From Okeania sp. SIO3I5 (GTDB lineage Bacteria; Cyanobacteriota; Cyanobacteriia; Cyanobacteriales; Microcoleaceae), in NCBI RefSeq assembly GCF_010672085.1, contig NZ_JAAHHT010000026.1, positions 46,998 to 110,997 of the forward strand: a DNA stretch of 64,000 bases, in the 5' to 3' direction. The stretch's first letter is position 1. The number at the start of each line of letters is the position of its first letter. Position numbers and translations under genes: made by a program. Shown here in pieces: positions 19,415 through 28,863 of the stretch. A model generated the notes under the pieces. It made no database searches. It was given only the letters and a program-made list of their open reading frames with translations, and was not told the origin of the DNA.

Positions 19415-19561
19415 TTAAGTCCTAACTACTAATTTCAAACATTGCATTTTAGGAAAATCATGATAGCCTTTCTCTATTTGGGGATTCATAAGACGATATC
19501 CTCCAGCCCAGTCACTATGTTCTCCAAATAAACAAAGGCGACCTGGTACAAAAAGTTTCAT
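19415..19561 (-). pseudogene. N-terminal remnant of a GHMP-family sugar kinase
   Basis: Forty-eight codons beginning MKLFVPGRLCLFGEHSDWAG, the substrate-binding N-terminus of galactokinase-like GHMP kinases, then a few unrelated residues and a stop. The ATP-binding PxGxGLGSS loop and the rest (~300 residues) are missing. No ribosome binding site. It is a decayed fragment, close to the stop of the gene at 19580. Confidence 0.7.
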
Positions 19562-19579
19562 ATTTTTGTTTGCTGATTC

Positions 19580-20545
19580 TTAATTAGGAGCTTTATCTGC
19601 CCTCTGCTTTGCTATATCTAAATTATTTTGATACTCAAGGACTTTTGTTTGTGCCGTTTGATAATTTGGGTCAGACTCAGGCACTTTTTTCATTAGATCG
19701 ACAGCTTTTTGCCAGTCAGTAGCTACTGCGTTCCATTCAGATTTTGTTTTAGCTGTCTGAGCTTTTTGGGCAGCACTTTGGGCGCTCGTTACACCAAAAT
19801 ACCAAGGGTTAGAGTCGGCAGGTGTGGTTTCAGTTGTTTTTGGAGATTCTTTTGACTGAGGATCGCTAGGGGAAGTTTCTGGCGTAGATGAGTTAGCTTC
19901 ATTAGACTTAGTGTTTTCTGACTTTGACTGACTGAGGAATGGTAGTGGAAATATACCACTAAAGTGCAATGCAGCAAGAGTACCTACTACTACTAAGACA
20001 AATCCGAGCAATATTGGTATTAAAGGAATTTTCTTTTTTTGAGATTGAGGTTGCTCTGATAGTTCTTCTTCGTCATCTTCATTGTCTTCATACTCAACTT
20101 CCTCATCGTATTCTCCTTCCTCGTAATAATCTTCATCTGTTTCGGTTTCGTATACATTTTCCAATTCTGGATCTAACTCATCTACAGTTTCTGGAAAATC
20201 CTCTGCTTCTGATTCTTCTTCAAGTTCAGATATATTACTTTTTGGTGGTGTACCTAAAAAAATTTCCTCTTCCCAGACTGGTGTTTCATCACCTGTCTGA
20301 ACGCCATACACCTTAACAGTGTCGATCGATTCAACTCCTAATTTCACAATTCCAGTTCGGATAAATTCAACAAGAGAGGCTTGTTGATTAGCAATTTTAT
20401 CCGACTCCAGTGTAACTTCAAGAGAATCATTGTCCTTTGTTACTTGGACATTGATACCTTTTTTTTGTAGTGAATGATTGATAATTGAGGAGATAACTTT
20501 TGGATCTCCTTGTTTAGCAAGTTCCCGCAGATTGTTTGATGTCAT
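19580..20545 (-). CDS. acidic single-pass membrane protein with DUF1574-associated N-terminal domain
   Basis: A 321-residue protein in four parts. Residues ~5-95 form a compact domain (LAKQGDPKVISSIINHSLQK ... IDTVKVYGVQTGDETPVWEE) also present in four diverged copies in the 1079-residue protein at 51741-54980. Residues ~105-165 are a very acidic linker. One membrane helix follows at ~172-198 (PLIPILLGFVLVVVGTLAAL). After a Ser/Thr/Pro stretch, the C-terminus is an amphipathic helical domain (AQKAQTAKTKSEWNAVATDW ... VPESDPNYQTAQTKVLEYQ) resembling a cyanobacterial TPR-like module. Function unknown; cytoplasmic N-terminus and extracytoplasmic C-terminus are inferred. Confidence 0.75.
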   Translation of the reverse strand: MTSNNLRELAKQGDPKVISSIINHSLQKKGINVQVTKDNDSLEVTLESDKIANQQASLVEFIRTGIVKLGVESIDTVKVYGVQTGDETPVWEEEIFLGTPPKSNISELEEESEAEDFPETVDELDPELENVYETETDEDYYEEGEYDEEVEYEDNEDDEEELSEQPQSQKKKIPLIPILLGFVLVVVGTLAALHFSGIFPLPFLSQSKSENTKSNEANSSTPETSPSDPQSKESPKTTETTPADSNPWYFGVTSAQSAAQKAQTAKTKSEWNAVATDWQKAVDLMKKVPESDPNYQTAQTKVLEYQNNLDIAKQRADKAPN

Positions 20546-21765
20546 GACTAGCGTTCCTTTGGGCTGGAGGGCGAATAGTGAATAGTTAATAGTTAATTTA
20601 CTTAATTACTATAATCAATTTTGATATTTTTATAGTATTTCTTTTTAACAATACCCTTAATAATTGTCTATCAAAGCTGATGCATGCTAGCGCAGATCGC
20701 TCCTGAATATCTAAGCTAAGTTTCAGCATCTATAAATCGGGTTGGTTCAGAAACTTACTATAAATATTTGATGGAAATAAATAAATCAGATTTATCTTCT
20801 CAACTATATTCTTTTTTATTAAGTGTAGTTTCATGATAGAAATGGTATTATCTACAAGGGTGAAAATCTTCGCTATCTTAACGGTAGATTGTTGATTTTT
20901 CAAAAAATTGGGTTTCAAGTCTCTTCCTAAGAAGAAAACTTTGACCCTATATTTAATAAGCAGAAAGGTATTCCACCGAGTCTAATCAGTATTGCCCAAC
21001 CGCCAAGAATTTGCAGAGTTAGAAAAACCTGCTACTGGATTTTATATTAGCAGGAATTATTAATTTTTCACAACAGCGAATGATTAAAATTTGCTTCTTA
21101 TCTGTCTATACCTCTGGTTAAAAAAATGATTATACTATAAGTTTTAATAAGTAGTCGTGCTTTTAGGAATTTTCTAGTTGAGATAGGCAACAGGGAACAA
21201 GCAACAGGGAGTCATTTCAGTTATCAGTTATCAGTTATTAGTTATCAGTAACGACCGCTAAACCAGGAGGCTTAAAAATACGGAAGATTCTTTTCCTTCT
21301 TGGTCAATCCTCTCCCTAAAGGGGAGAGGTAATTATCCATTATCCATTAATGAATATAGTTTTTTCAAATGAGATGTAAATCTAGATTGAGGTTTTTTCG
21401 TGCGAAAAAGTGCTGTCTTAAGTACCGTATATCCTGATTTTTACTACTATTTAATGCTGTTTTAATTTCTTGACTATTCCCTCCATACCTTGATACTATT
21501 CCCTTTTTAATTTGACTCGGTTTCCACATCTCAAATAAAAATGCTATAGCTAGTTTAGCTGATTATATAATTATAATCATATTAATTTTATCAATCTTTG
21601 GGAATAGTAATTTGAGATGCCATTGAATCAGGATTGGTAAACGGATTATATCTCCATAAATTAAATTTTGGCTCGGGAAAATACCTTCAGATAAACTATC
21701 ATAATTGACTTTGATGAGTGTGACTATTCTTACTCCTTAATTATGACCATTTTTTGAATTCAAAA
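20546..21765. other. 1.2-kb gap, mostly repeats and possible coding remnants
   Basis: Contains a CAGTTATCAG-family repeat at 21211-21335 (GTCATTTCAG, heptamers, TCTCCCTAAAGGGGAGAG hairpin), a short coding-like remnant near 20990-21050 (NRQEFAELEKPATGFYIS), and the small minus-strand ORF at 21365-21529. Nothing else recognisable. Confidence 0.5.
21365..21529 (-). other. 54-codon ORF, unrecognised, possibly a gene fragment
   Basis: Reads MWKPSQIKKGIVSRYGGNSQ ... RYLRQHFFARKNLNLDLHLI; the frame stays open upstream for another ~12 codons (AKLAIAFLFE). Composition is protein-like (charged, amphipathic) rather than repeat-derived. I do not recognise a family. It may be the end of a lost gene. Confidence 0.3.
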
Positions 21766-22396
21766 TTCGCGCATTCTAAAGTTAAAAATTTTGGTTATAA
21801 GTGAATTTCAATAATTGTTTAATTAAGGATTCAAACCTCGTTCGTACAACCACGAAAAAATCAAAAATATTTTCCTGATTTCAAGCCTCTGACTTTAGGC
21901 AGAAGTTATAATGAGTGAATTAATAATTTTGAATTGATTTGACCAATAAATAAGGTCTCAAGCCTCCTCGTTATTCGCGCATTCTAAAGTTAAAAATTTT
22001 GGTTATAAGTGAATTTCAATAATTGTTTAATTAAGGATTCAAACCTCGTTCTTCAAAAAACGAAAAAATCAAAAATATTTTCCTGATTTCAAGGCTCTGA
22101 CTTTAGGCAAAATTTATAATGAGTGAATTAATAATTTTGAATTGATTTGACCAATAAATAAGGTCTCAAGCCTCCTCGTTATTCGCGCATTCTAAAGTTA
22201 AAAATTTTGGTTATAAGTGAATTTCAATAATTGTTTAATTAAGGATTCAAGCCTAGTTCTTCAAAAAACGAAAAAATCAAAAATATTTTCCTTATTTCAA
22301 TCCCAATACTTTAGGCAGAGGTTATAATGAGCGAATTAATAATTTTTAATTTTGAATTGATTTGACCAATAAATAAGGTCTCAAGCCTCCTCGTTA
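21766..22396. repeat. 3 x 208-bp direct tandem repeat
   Basis: Units begin at 21766, 21974 and 22182, each opening TTCGCGCATTCTAAAG and closing AAGGTCTCAAGCCTCCTCG. Identity is very high between units; the third has a 7-bp insertion near 22345. Inside each unit, an AGGATTCAAACCTCGTTC / GAAAAAATCAAAAA / CTGACTTTAGGCAGA block resembles a single diverged copy near 63204-63290. No ORF spans a unit. Confidence 0.95.
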
Positions 22397-22512
22397 AACA
22401 GGAGAAAAAAGGAAATTTCAGTCCTTATTCGCCTCCTTATTACTATAGATATTGATAAATGATAACTGATAACTGAAATAATTTTTAACCCTAAATAGTT
22501 TGACGATATTTC

Positions 22513-23502
22513 CTATAACTTTCTTGATGTTGATAATAGCTGACAAAGTTCGATAATTTTAGTTTGTAGGGTAGATATTTCCTCCTTTCCTTGTTTGAGA
22601 CTTACTTCCAACTCTAACAATAAGGGTAAAGTTTTTTGTAACTGATTTAATGATAAAGACTTTACCTCTTGCCGTAAAATATATACCCGTTTCGGGTTGT
22701 TTATTTCTACAGCTTGGGCGATCGCCTTTTCATCTTTTTCTCCTGTCTCTATCATTAGTTTGACCCAAAACCATGTTCTAAATTGGCCTACTAAAGTAGC
22801 TACTATTCTTAATGGATGTTCGTTATGGGCAATTAAATCTGCTACTAATTCCAAAGCTTTAACTGTATCTCCTAAACGAATAGCTTTGGCCAACTTCAAA
22901 CTACTTTGAGTTTGAGGTCCTACTAGAGTAGTAATTACTTCTAAGTCTAAAACAGTATCTTGGGTATCATAAAGTTGTAATTTAGTCAACTCACTATGCA
23001 ATTGTCGGCGATCGTTACCTAAAGCTTCTGCTAAAAAAGTAACTCCAGCAGTAGTAAGCTTAACTCCTACTTCCTGAGCCATTTCTTTGACTTGCTTCTC
23101 AAGTAATTCTGTTTCCCAAGGAGGAATAGGAGAAAAATCTCGAACTTGAGCCACTTTTTGGAGCAATTTTGTGGACTTAAGTCTTCGATCAGGTTTATTA
23201 GGCGTTGTAAATAATAGCAAAGTCGTTTCGGGAATCTGAGGTAGAGTCCTCTCCAAATCCTCTAACAAATTTTGTGAGCAATGCTGAGTTATATTAGTAT
23301 CGACGAGCCAAACAAAACGACTACCAGAACCAAAAGGTGGGGTCATGGCCTGATTCAATCCAATTTGAACTGCATCTGTTGCTGGCGAAATTTTGTCATA
23401 ATTAAAGCTAGTCCAGATCGGATCGAGGACAGATTGACGCAAAGCATTAACGGCTTGCATCATTGAATATCCATCCTCGCCAAAGTATAGGTAAATTGGC
23501 AT
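22513..23502 (-). CDS. holA: DNA polymerase III delta subunit
   Basis: A 329-residue clamp-loader subunit that opens the beta clamp. It starts MPIYLYFGEDGYSMMQAVNA (the delta-family LxG(E/D)(D/E) N-terminus) and contains TLLLFTTPNKPDRRLKSTKL, the GNDRRQLHSELTKLQLY hinge, VTFLAEALGNDRR and the helical collar segment HNEHPLRIVATLVGQFRTWF. Length is normal. It is divergent from the 2H-phosphoesterase-like gene with 33 bp between the start codons, so the promoters must overlap. Confidence 0.93.
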   Translation of the reverse strand: MPIYLYFGEDGYSMMQAVNALRQSVLDPIWTSFNYDKISPATDAVQIGLNQAMTPPFGSGSRFVWLVDTNITQHCSQNLLEDLERTLPQIPETTLLLFTTPNKPDRRLKSTKLLQKVAQVRDFSPIPPWETELLEKQVKEMAQEVGVKLTTAGVTFLAEALGNDRRQLHSELTKLQLYDTQDTVLDLEVITTLVGPQTQSSLKLAKAIRLGDTVKALELVADLIAHNEHPLRIVATLVGQFRTWFWVKLMIETGEKDEKAIAQAVEINNPKRVYILRQEVKSLSLNQLQKTLPLLLELEVSLKQGKEEISTLQTKIIELCQLLSTSRKL

Positions 23503-23535
23503 AAGAAGCTATTTTTTGACAAGGGGCAATTAAGA

Positions 23536-24318
23536 TTGGACGATACATATCAGAACTACATTAACCGAGTAGCTCAAATGACGCTACCACAAAGTTACAA
23601 GTCTCAGTTGGAGTATATCCAACCTTCTCCCAAATTTAAAAAACTAATCAATGGCCAAGTTGAGGCAGCAAATTTTCCTGGTTATTCAGTGATTACTCCA
23701 CCTGGGGAAGAGGACTCACAAAACAGTAATTTTTATCAGGCTTTACAAAAGTGTCAAGAACAATTAATAGAACTATTAGGTACGAGTTTAATGATTCCTG
23801 TGCCTGGCAATAGTTTTCATTTGACCTTAGCCGATCTAATTTGGGAAAGTGCTTTTCTAGATGCTAGTCAAAATAATCCTCTATTTGAAGAAAAATTACG
23901 TTCTTGTATTGCAGAAAGTTTTCAGGAGTTATCTATTTCCGCAAATGGCCATCAAATTCAATGGCAAATTTTGGGAATTATAGTAATGACTAGATCAGTT
24001 GGTGTTTCTTTAGTGCCAAAAGATGAAACTTCTTATGAACAAGTTCTAAAATTACGTCGGTTAATTTATCAAAATCCTAATTTCATTGCTCTAGGTATTG
24101 AACAGCAATATCACTTGACTGCTCATGTTACTTTGGGATATTTTGGGGAGATTCCATCAAATTTAGATATTGCTGGTTTGGCAGATAGCATTTCAGAATT
24201 AAATCATCAATGGTTAGAAACTACTCCAGAAATTTTGGTACATCGGGGAGAACTGCGAAAGTTCGATGATATGATTAGCTACTATAGAGAATCTGATTGG
24301 CCTGTTGTAGATTTGTGA
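23536..24318 (+). CDS. DUF1868/2H phosphoesterase-like protein
   Basis: A 260-residue protein with two His-x-Thr motifs, FHLTLADLIW near 96-105 and HVTLGYFGEI near 198-207, the arrangement of 2H phosphoesterases (LigT/DUF1868 type), which act on cyclic phosphodiesters or RNA ends. The start is TTG at 23536 with AAGGGG nine bases upstream; the sequence before the internal ATG at 23578 (DDTYQNYINRVAQ) looks like conserved protein, so I keep TTG. It is divergent from holA. Substrate unknown. Confidence 0.75.
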   Translation: MDDTYQNYINRVAQMTLPQSYKSQLEYIQPSPKFKKLINGQVEAANFPGYSVITPPGEEDSQNSNFYQALQKCQEQLIELLGTSLMIPVPGNSFHLTLADLIWESAFLDASQNNPLFEEKLRSCIAESFQELSISANGHQIQWQILGIIVMTRSVGVSLVPKDETSYEQVLKLRRLIYQNPNFIALGIEQQYHLTAHVTLGYFGEIPSNLDIAGLADSISELNHQWLETTPEILVHRGELRKFDDMISYYRESDWPVVDL

Positions 24319-25246
24319 TGAAATTAGACATTAATTATGGTCTAGTTAATTAATAAATCGAAAAATCAAACATAATTTTTGTCCCGCCGAACAATCCTAT
24401 TTTTGGCGGATAATTTCACCTATTAGTTATCAGTACCTAATGCTAAAATTAGATCCTTGAAATACTAGGCGCGAATATTTTTTTCATCCCCTATCCAGGG
24501 GAAAGAGTATTCAGGTGACTTTTTGGTTATTCACTTATAAATCTTCCATCATATCGGGTGTGGAATTATAGAATAATTCTCTACTAAGAGAGCAAGAAAA
24601 ACTTACTCTTAAGTTATGGCCATTATTGAGTTATGCGATCGCTAAAACAGCTCAATTACTTCAAATAAGTCAAAGATTAGGACTTACGCAAAGATATTAT
24701 ATGTAACATCTAATAGTTAATTTCGAGCTTCACTGTAATTTGATGGGTTAGCGGATCTTTGCGTTAGCAATCGCCTAACTATATAGCAACAAAACTTCAG
24801 TTATTTTAAGTTAAATAACTTTCATTTTAATGGAAGGATATTTGAATTCTGACTTGAGATATTCCAATAATAATTTATGCTTAATTTAATAAATAGTTTT
24901 GCCTATTTTCGCACTCTATATTTTTCAAAAATTCCAGACTAACATAGCACAAGCTATATAACTTTTCGGAATTTTTCTGAGACGACATTGATCAAAGTTA
25001 ATACTGGTTAATTGCTTAATTTCTGGATTGATATCTTCAATTTTCCATATTCTCTAATTTTTCTATATTTCTCTACACCACCAGTATTATCTATGCTTAC
25101 GATTAATTTTTAAACGACAGTAATAAATTTTTCCTAAGTTATCTACTAATTATTGTGTCATTACTAACATTTTCTAGGTGATTTGCTAAAGAGTGTGATT
25201 GTATAATTTGTGTGATAATTCAGTAAATATTGACAATAACTAATAT

Positions 25247-25408
25247 ATAGCAATTCCCAAGAAGCGTGAGGTACAAAATTCCTTGGTTTTAGGGAACAGG
25301 GAACACTTAACTGGGAACAGGGAATAGGGAATAGGGAATAGGAAACAGGGAATAGGAAATAGGAACAAATAAAGATAGGTGTACCTCACGATTGCTGAGA
25401 AACGCTAT
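25247..25408. mobile_element. MITE-like element, GTGAGGTAC family
   Basis: Imperfect terminal inverted repeats ATAGCAATTCCCAAGAAGCG and GTGAGGTACA against TGTACCTCACG ... GCTAT. The interior is almost entirely GGGAACA/GGGAATA heptamers. Relatives: a right end at 56421-56449 and a possible copy at 62885-63032. Confidence 0.7.
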
Positions 25409-25443
25409 ACTTAAAATTCTTATTTTTAAATCAAATTAACAAT

Positions 25444-25552
25444 AAGCATCTCCGAAAATCAAAAAGCAAATCAATTCTCATCCAGAAATTATCTATTCTT
25501 TCTTCCTGTTCCCTGTTCCCTGTTTCCTATTCCCTCTTTTCTGGAGATGTAT
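25444..25552. mobile_element. MITE-like element, GACATCTCCAGAAAAGAGGG family
   Basis: Degenerate, inverted relative of the element at 48099-48209: left AGCATCTCCGAAAATC, right CCCTCTTTTCTGGAGATGT, with CCCTGTT heptamers at about 25506-25530. Confidence 0.6.
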
Positions 25553-25870
25553 AATAATATAATTCTCTAATAATTAGAGTATTTTAGCAATGTTTATTGA
25601 CTATTAGCAACATCTATATAGGAATCCTAAATAGGTTGTGACAAATTAAAAAGTAAATAAAAAAGTTGAAACTCCTACCTGTTGCCTGTAGCAATAGTGT
25701 CTGTTGCCTAAAGCAGTAAAATTTTTGCCACGAATATATTAGAGCATTACTATCGCAATCAGGAATCAGATGTGAGAATTGAAATGTTGCTTAAAAGTAG
25801 AGAATATAGCAGCTATTATATTCATATATATTCATTTTTTTTCTTCCCTGTTCCCTGTTCCTAGGAAACC

Positions 25871-26509
25871 ATGTCTATATTTTTTCACGAACAACTTTAC
25901 CGCAGTCCAGACATAATGACAAAGCTAAAAAATTTGTCAATAACTATTTGTGGTGCGGGTGCTTTAGGAGCAAATATTACTGAAAATTTAGCTCGTTCTG
26001 GATTTAGTAAATTAGGAGTAATAGATTATGATCGTATTGAAGAGCGTAACCTATCTACTCAACCTTATTATCGTTCTGATATTGGGGCATTTAAAGTGAA
26101 AATTCTGACGAATAGTCTTTATCGTGCCCTGGGAATAAAAATTGATGGTAAATCTCAAAAATTAACTGTAGAAAATGCGGATCAACTATTAGGAAAAAGT
26201 GAATTAGTTATCGATACTTTTGATAATAGTCTTAGTAGAAGTGCTGTTAAAAATTATTGTGCTAGTTCTGATATTTATTGTATTCATGTAGGATTAGCTT
26301 CTGATTATTCAGAGATAATTTGGAACGAAAATTATCGAGTTCCTTCTCCAGTAAATGATGATATTTGTGATTATCCTTTAGCGAGAAACTTGGTAATGTT
26401 AACTGTTGCTGTTGCTTGTGAAACGGTGATTAATTTTGCCGCGACTAAACAGCAGCATAATTTTACTGTAACTTTGGGAGATTTTGTTGTAAAAGAGTTA
26501 TTTATATAA
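25871..26509 (+). CDS. ThiF/MoeB/HesA-type E1-like adenylyltransferase, short form
   Basis: A 212-residue protein with a Rossmann nucleotide loop ITICGAGALGANI at about 24-36, the acidic/Arg motif VIDYDRIEERNLSTQPYYR near 50-68, and VIDTFDNSLSR near 113-123, all typical of E1-like activating enzymes. The catalytic-cysteine segment and the CxxC zinc pairs of MoeB/ThiF are not evident. No ubiquitin-like or JAB partner is adjacent. AGGAAA precedes the ATG. It probably adenylates or senses a carboxyl terminus, but the pathway is unknown. A tRNA-dehydratase (TcdA) role is unlikely because of its length. Confidence 0.75.
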   Translation: MSIFFHEQLYRSPDIMTKLKNLSITICGAGALGANITENLARSGFSKLGVIDYDRIEERNLSTQPYYRSDIGAFKVKILTNSLYRALGIKIDGKSQKLTVENADQLLGKSELVIDTFDNSLSRSAVKNYCASSDIYCIHVGLASDYSEIIWNENYRVPSPVNDDICDYPLARNLVMLTVAVACETVINFAATKQQHNFTVTLGDFVVKELFI

Positions 26510-26620
26510 GATTAAAATTGAGCAAACAAACATTTGATTTATTTTGACAGCAATTTTGAAAGTTGTGAAGTACAGTTTAATACTAATATTTATTACTTAT
26601 TCTTTGAGATAAGTTTTCAT

Positions 26621-26785
26621 TAGACTTCTTGCAGAAGTCAGGCAATAGGCAATAGGCACTCTTGCAATAGCGGTGCGACCCCGCGACGACGACAGATCGC
26701 TTGCGGAACGCGCATCAAGAGAGGGGATGAAATTGTTGATTTCAGAGCTAGTATTGATTGAATTTTTACTTTTGCAAGAGGTCTA
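26621..26785. mobile_element. 165-bp MITE-like element, TAGACTTCTTGCA ends
   Basis: Terminal inverted repeats of 18 bp with two mismatches (TAGACTTCTTGCAGAAGT; reverse complement of the right end TAGACCTCTTGCAAAAGT). The interior has GGCAATA heptamers. Only this full copy is seen in the window. Confidence 0.75.
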
Positions 26786-27416
26786 TTTGATTAGACCACA
26801 GTATTCAATAATAGATAATGGATAATGGATAATGGATAATGGATAATTACCTCTCCCTAATACCAATTACCATGCATTAATTATATACTTCAGCTATACT
26901 TCAATAGTCAATAGTTATCAAATTTTAAAGTCTGTTTTTGACAATTTAAGGTAGGTTAGTATATACTTTTTCTACAGACGTTGAATGCAACGTCTTCTCC
27001 CCACACCTCCCACACGAACCAACTTCCCCACCCAATCAGATATAGCATTCATGCATGAGAAATGGTATAAAAAGGAAAGGATTGAGTAAAAAGAAAAAAA
27101 TTATTTTTTGCCCCTTTATTGGGGAGGTTTTAAAGGTAAATTATTTAATTATTAATTATTCGGTCAATCTAAATGGTACTATTTTTTGGTAGTCTATCAA
27201 GAAAGTGTGGGAATAATAAAATGATTATTGTTCCTAAATACTTTCAATCATCAGGACTTACCCAAAGAAACTATATATAGCGTCTACTAATTTGGGTGAT
27301 TGCTTAAAAAATTATAGCGATCGCTATAGAACCCCTAAGGATATCTTTTGAGAAAAAGGTATATATTTAAGTTAAGTAGAGTAGCTCACTTTTTATAAAC
27401 AGGAGTTAGGTAAATC

Positions 27417-27546
27417 CCTAATTCGAGTAGTTTAACAGATAAAGAATTGGTTATTATTAAACCATTATTTATTGCCAAAAAAGAAAAAAATTCGTCTGAC
27501 AAAATGGACTAAAAGACATAAAAAATACCATTTATCTATCTATTAA
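27417..27546 (+). pseudogene. N-terminal scar of an IS5-like transposase
   Basis: Reads PNSSSLTDKELVIIKPLFIA, then after a frameshift IRLTKWTKRHKKYH. This resembles the opening of IS5-group transposases (LTDxEWxxIxPLLP ... KWxxR). About 40 codons remain, with no catalytic domain. Confidence 0.5.
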
Positions 27547-27552
27547 ATTAAG

Positions 27553-28218
27553 ATGCTTAAAGCAATTTTGTTTGACCTCGATGGCACTCTGGCAAATACA
27601 GATCCCTTGCATTACCAGACCTGGAAAGAAATTTTAAATAATCACGGAGTAGTAATTGACCATACATCTTATAAACAATATATTAGTGGTAGAACTAATC
27701 CAGCAATTATTCAAGATTTATTACCACAATTATCCGCCACAGAAGCAGAAGAACTCGCAAATTATAAGGAAGTAAAATTTCGAGAAATTGCCTTAAACTT
27801 AAAACCATTAACAGGATTATTAGAATTTATTGAATGGGTGGAAAACCAAAAACTCCAGAAAGCAGTTGTCACAAATGCACCTCCTGAAAATGCTAAATTC
27901 ATGCTAGAAGTTTTACAGCTACAAGATACTTTTCCATTAGTAATATTAGGTGGAGAAATGACTGTGGGAAAACCCGATCCTGCACCTTATAAATTAGGTT
28001 TAGAAAAGTTGGAAGTTTCGCCTCTTGAGGCGATCGCTTTTGAAGATTCTCGTTCTGGAATTAAGTCTGCGGTAGGAGCAGGGATTTATACAATAGGAGT
28101 TGCTTCTACCCATGAACCTGAATCTTTATTAGAGGTAGGAGCGAGTATTGTTATTAATGATTTTAGTGATGCAAAACTACGGCAACTTTTAGATAACTGG
28201 AATATTTCTGGTATGTAG
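27553..28218 (+). CDS. HAD-superfamily phosphatase, beta-phosphoglucomutase-like
   Basis: A 221-residue HAD subfamily I enzyme. Motif I FDLDGTLANTDPLHY (nucleophile Asp8, general acid Asp10), a helical cap, motif II VVTNAP, motif III lysine in GKPDPAPYKLG and motif IV AFEDSRSGIKSAVGAG are all present. Such proteins dephosphorylate sugar or glycolate phosphates or act as beta-phosphoglucomutases; the substrate cannot be told. It stands alone; the transposase scar and repeats lie upstream. Confidence 0.9.
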   Translation: MLKAILFDLDGTLANTDPLHYQTWKEILNNHGVVIDHTSYKQYISGRTNPAIIQDLLPQLSATEAEELANYKEVKFREIALNLKPLTGLLEFIEWVENQKLQKAVVTNAPPENAKFMLEVLQLQDTFPLVILGGEMTVGKPDPAPYKLGLEKLEVSPLEAIAFEDSRSGIKSAVGAGIYTIGVASTHEPESLLEVGASIVINDFSDAKLRQLLDNWNISGM

Positions 28219-28407
28219 CAATATAAGGATTTAGCATTTAGCATTCAGCTATTTAATTATTTGGTAAATATTTTTTGCTCGCTCCCTACTCCCTACTCCC
28301 TACTCCCTAACTTAAATAAAAAGGGAAGGGTTTAAACCTGAAATGTTTAATTATTAATTATTTGGTCAAGATTTTTTGCTCACTCCCTACTCCCTACTCC
28401 CTACTCC
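28219..28407. repeat. two CCCTACT heptamer arrays
   Basis: Arrays of the 7-bp unit CCCTACT at about 28283-28306 and 28385-28416, each followed by CCCTAACTT and each preceded by a TTAATTATTTGGT block, so the ~100-bp unit is itself duplicated. Confidence 0.75.
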
Positions 28408-28863
28408 CTACTCCCTAACTTCAGAGAATACTTTATGAATAATTTGTACTTCCGGGTCTACTTCAATCCATAAACTTTTTTCTCTACCTTGAGTTCTAGT
28501 AATTTGATGAGGTTGATAAACTATTTTGCAAGGTCCGAGAATTTCTGCTTCGTGACATACATTGTAGCGATCGCCTTGTTGAATATTAACTGCTGGCAAA
28601 GAAGTAGCATTTTTTTGATTAGCTTGAACTACAGTTGGTAATACATGAATAACTGTTTTAGTTGTACGCTGTCCTTTATTCCAAGTACCGTCTGGACCTC
28701 GACGACCTGGTATGATTTCTGGTATACCTTGGTTATTGAGAGGAATGAACCAAGACCGCCCATTTTTATAAGCACCCTGAATCCGACCTTCTTTAAGTAA
28801 GACTCGTACTCTAGCTGTAGAAATATTGAGAAGAAAAGCTGCTTGTGTTGTACCTACTTCCAT
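28408..28863 (-). CDS. helix-turn-helix protein, paralogue of 15015-15551
   Basis: A 151-residue protein when started at the ATG at 28863 (MEVGTTQAAFLLNISTARVR); a longer frame to 29001 has no counterpart in the paralogue. Residues 4-40 form the same predicted winged helix-turn-helix (VRVLLKEGRIQGAYKNGRSW), then a GRRGPDGTWNKGQRTT basic linker and a C-terminal domain with CHEAEILGPCKIVYQPHQ. The last codons run into a heptamer array. Probably a DNA-binding regulator; the motif (H/C)E-(A/I)-(E/D)-I-x-GPC-(R/K)-IVYxP is shared by both copies. Confidence 0.7.
   Translation of the reverse strand: MEVGTTQAAFLLNISTARVRVLLKEGRIQGAYKNGRSWFIPLNNQGIPEIIPGRRGPDGTWNKGQRTTKTVIHVLPTVVQANQKNATSLPAVNIQQGDRYNVCHEAEILGPCKIVYQPHQITRTQGREKSLWIEVDPEVQIIHKVFSEVRE

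Larger units (their letters stand above)
24319..25870. other. 1.5-kb gap with repeat elements
   Basis: Holds a CAGTTATCAG/CCCC-hairpin family repeat at 24413-24530, a solo AGGACTTACGCAAAG end near 24680 with an inverted ATCTTTGCGTTAGC partner near 24760, and two MITE-like elements at 25247-25408 and 25444-25552. A short run near 24590-24670 reads REQEKLTLKLWPLLSYAIAK and may be a gene scar. No intact gene. Confidence 0.5.
26510..27552. other. 1-kb gap with a MITE, heptamers and a transposase scar
   Basis: Contains the element at 26621-26785, a GGATAAT heptamer array at about 26810-26846, a GACGTTGAATGCAACGTC palindrome near 26978, a solo AGGACTTACC end near 27255 and the transposase fragment at 27417-27546. 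Confidence 0.6.

Noticed and set aside
21766..22396. Possible CRISPR array
   Set aside because: Three directly abutting 208-bp units with no unique spacers; unit length is far outside CRISPR repeats. No cas genes nearby.
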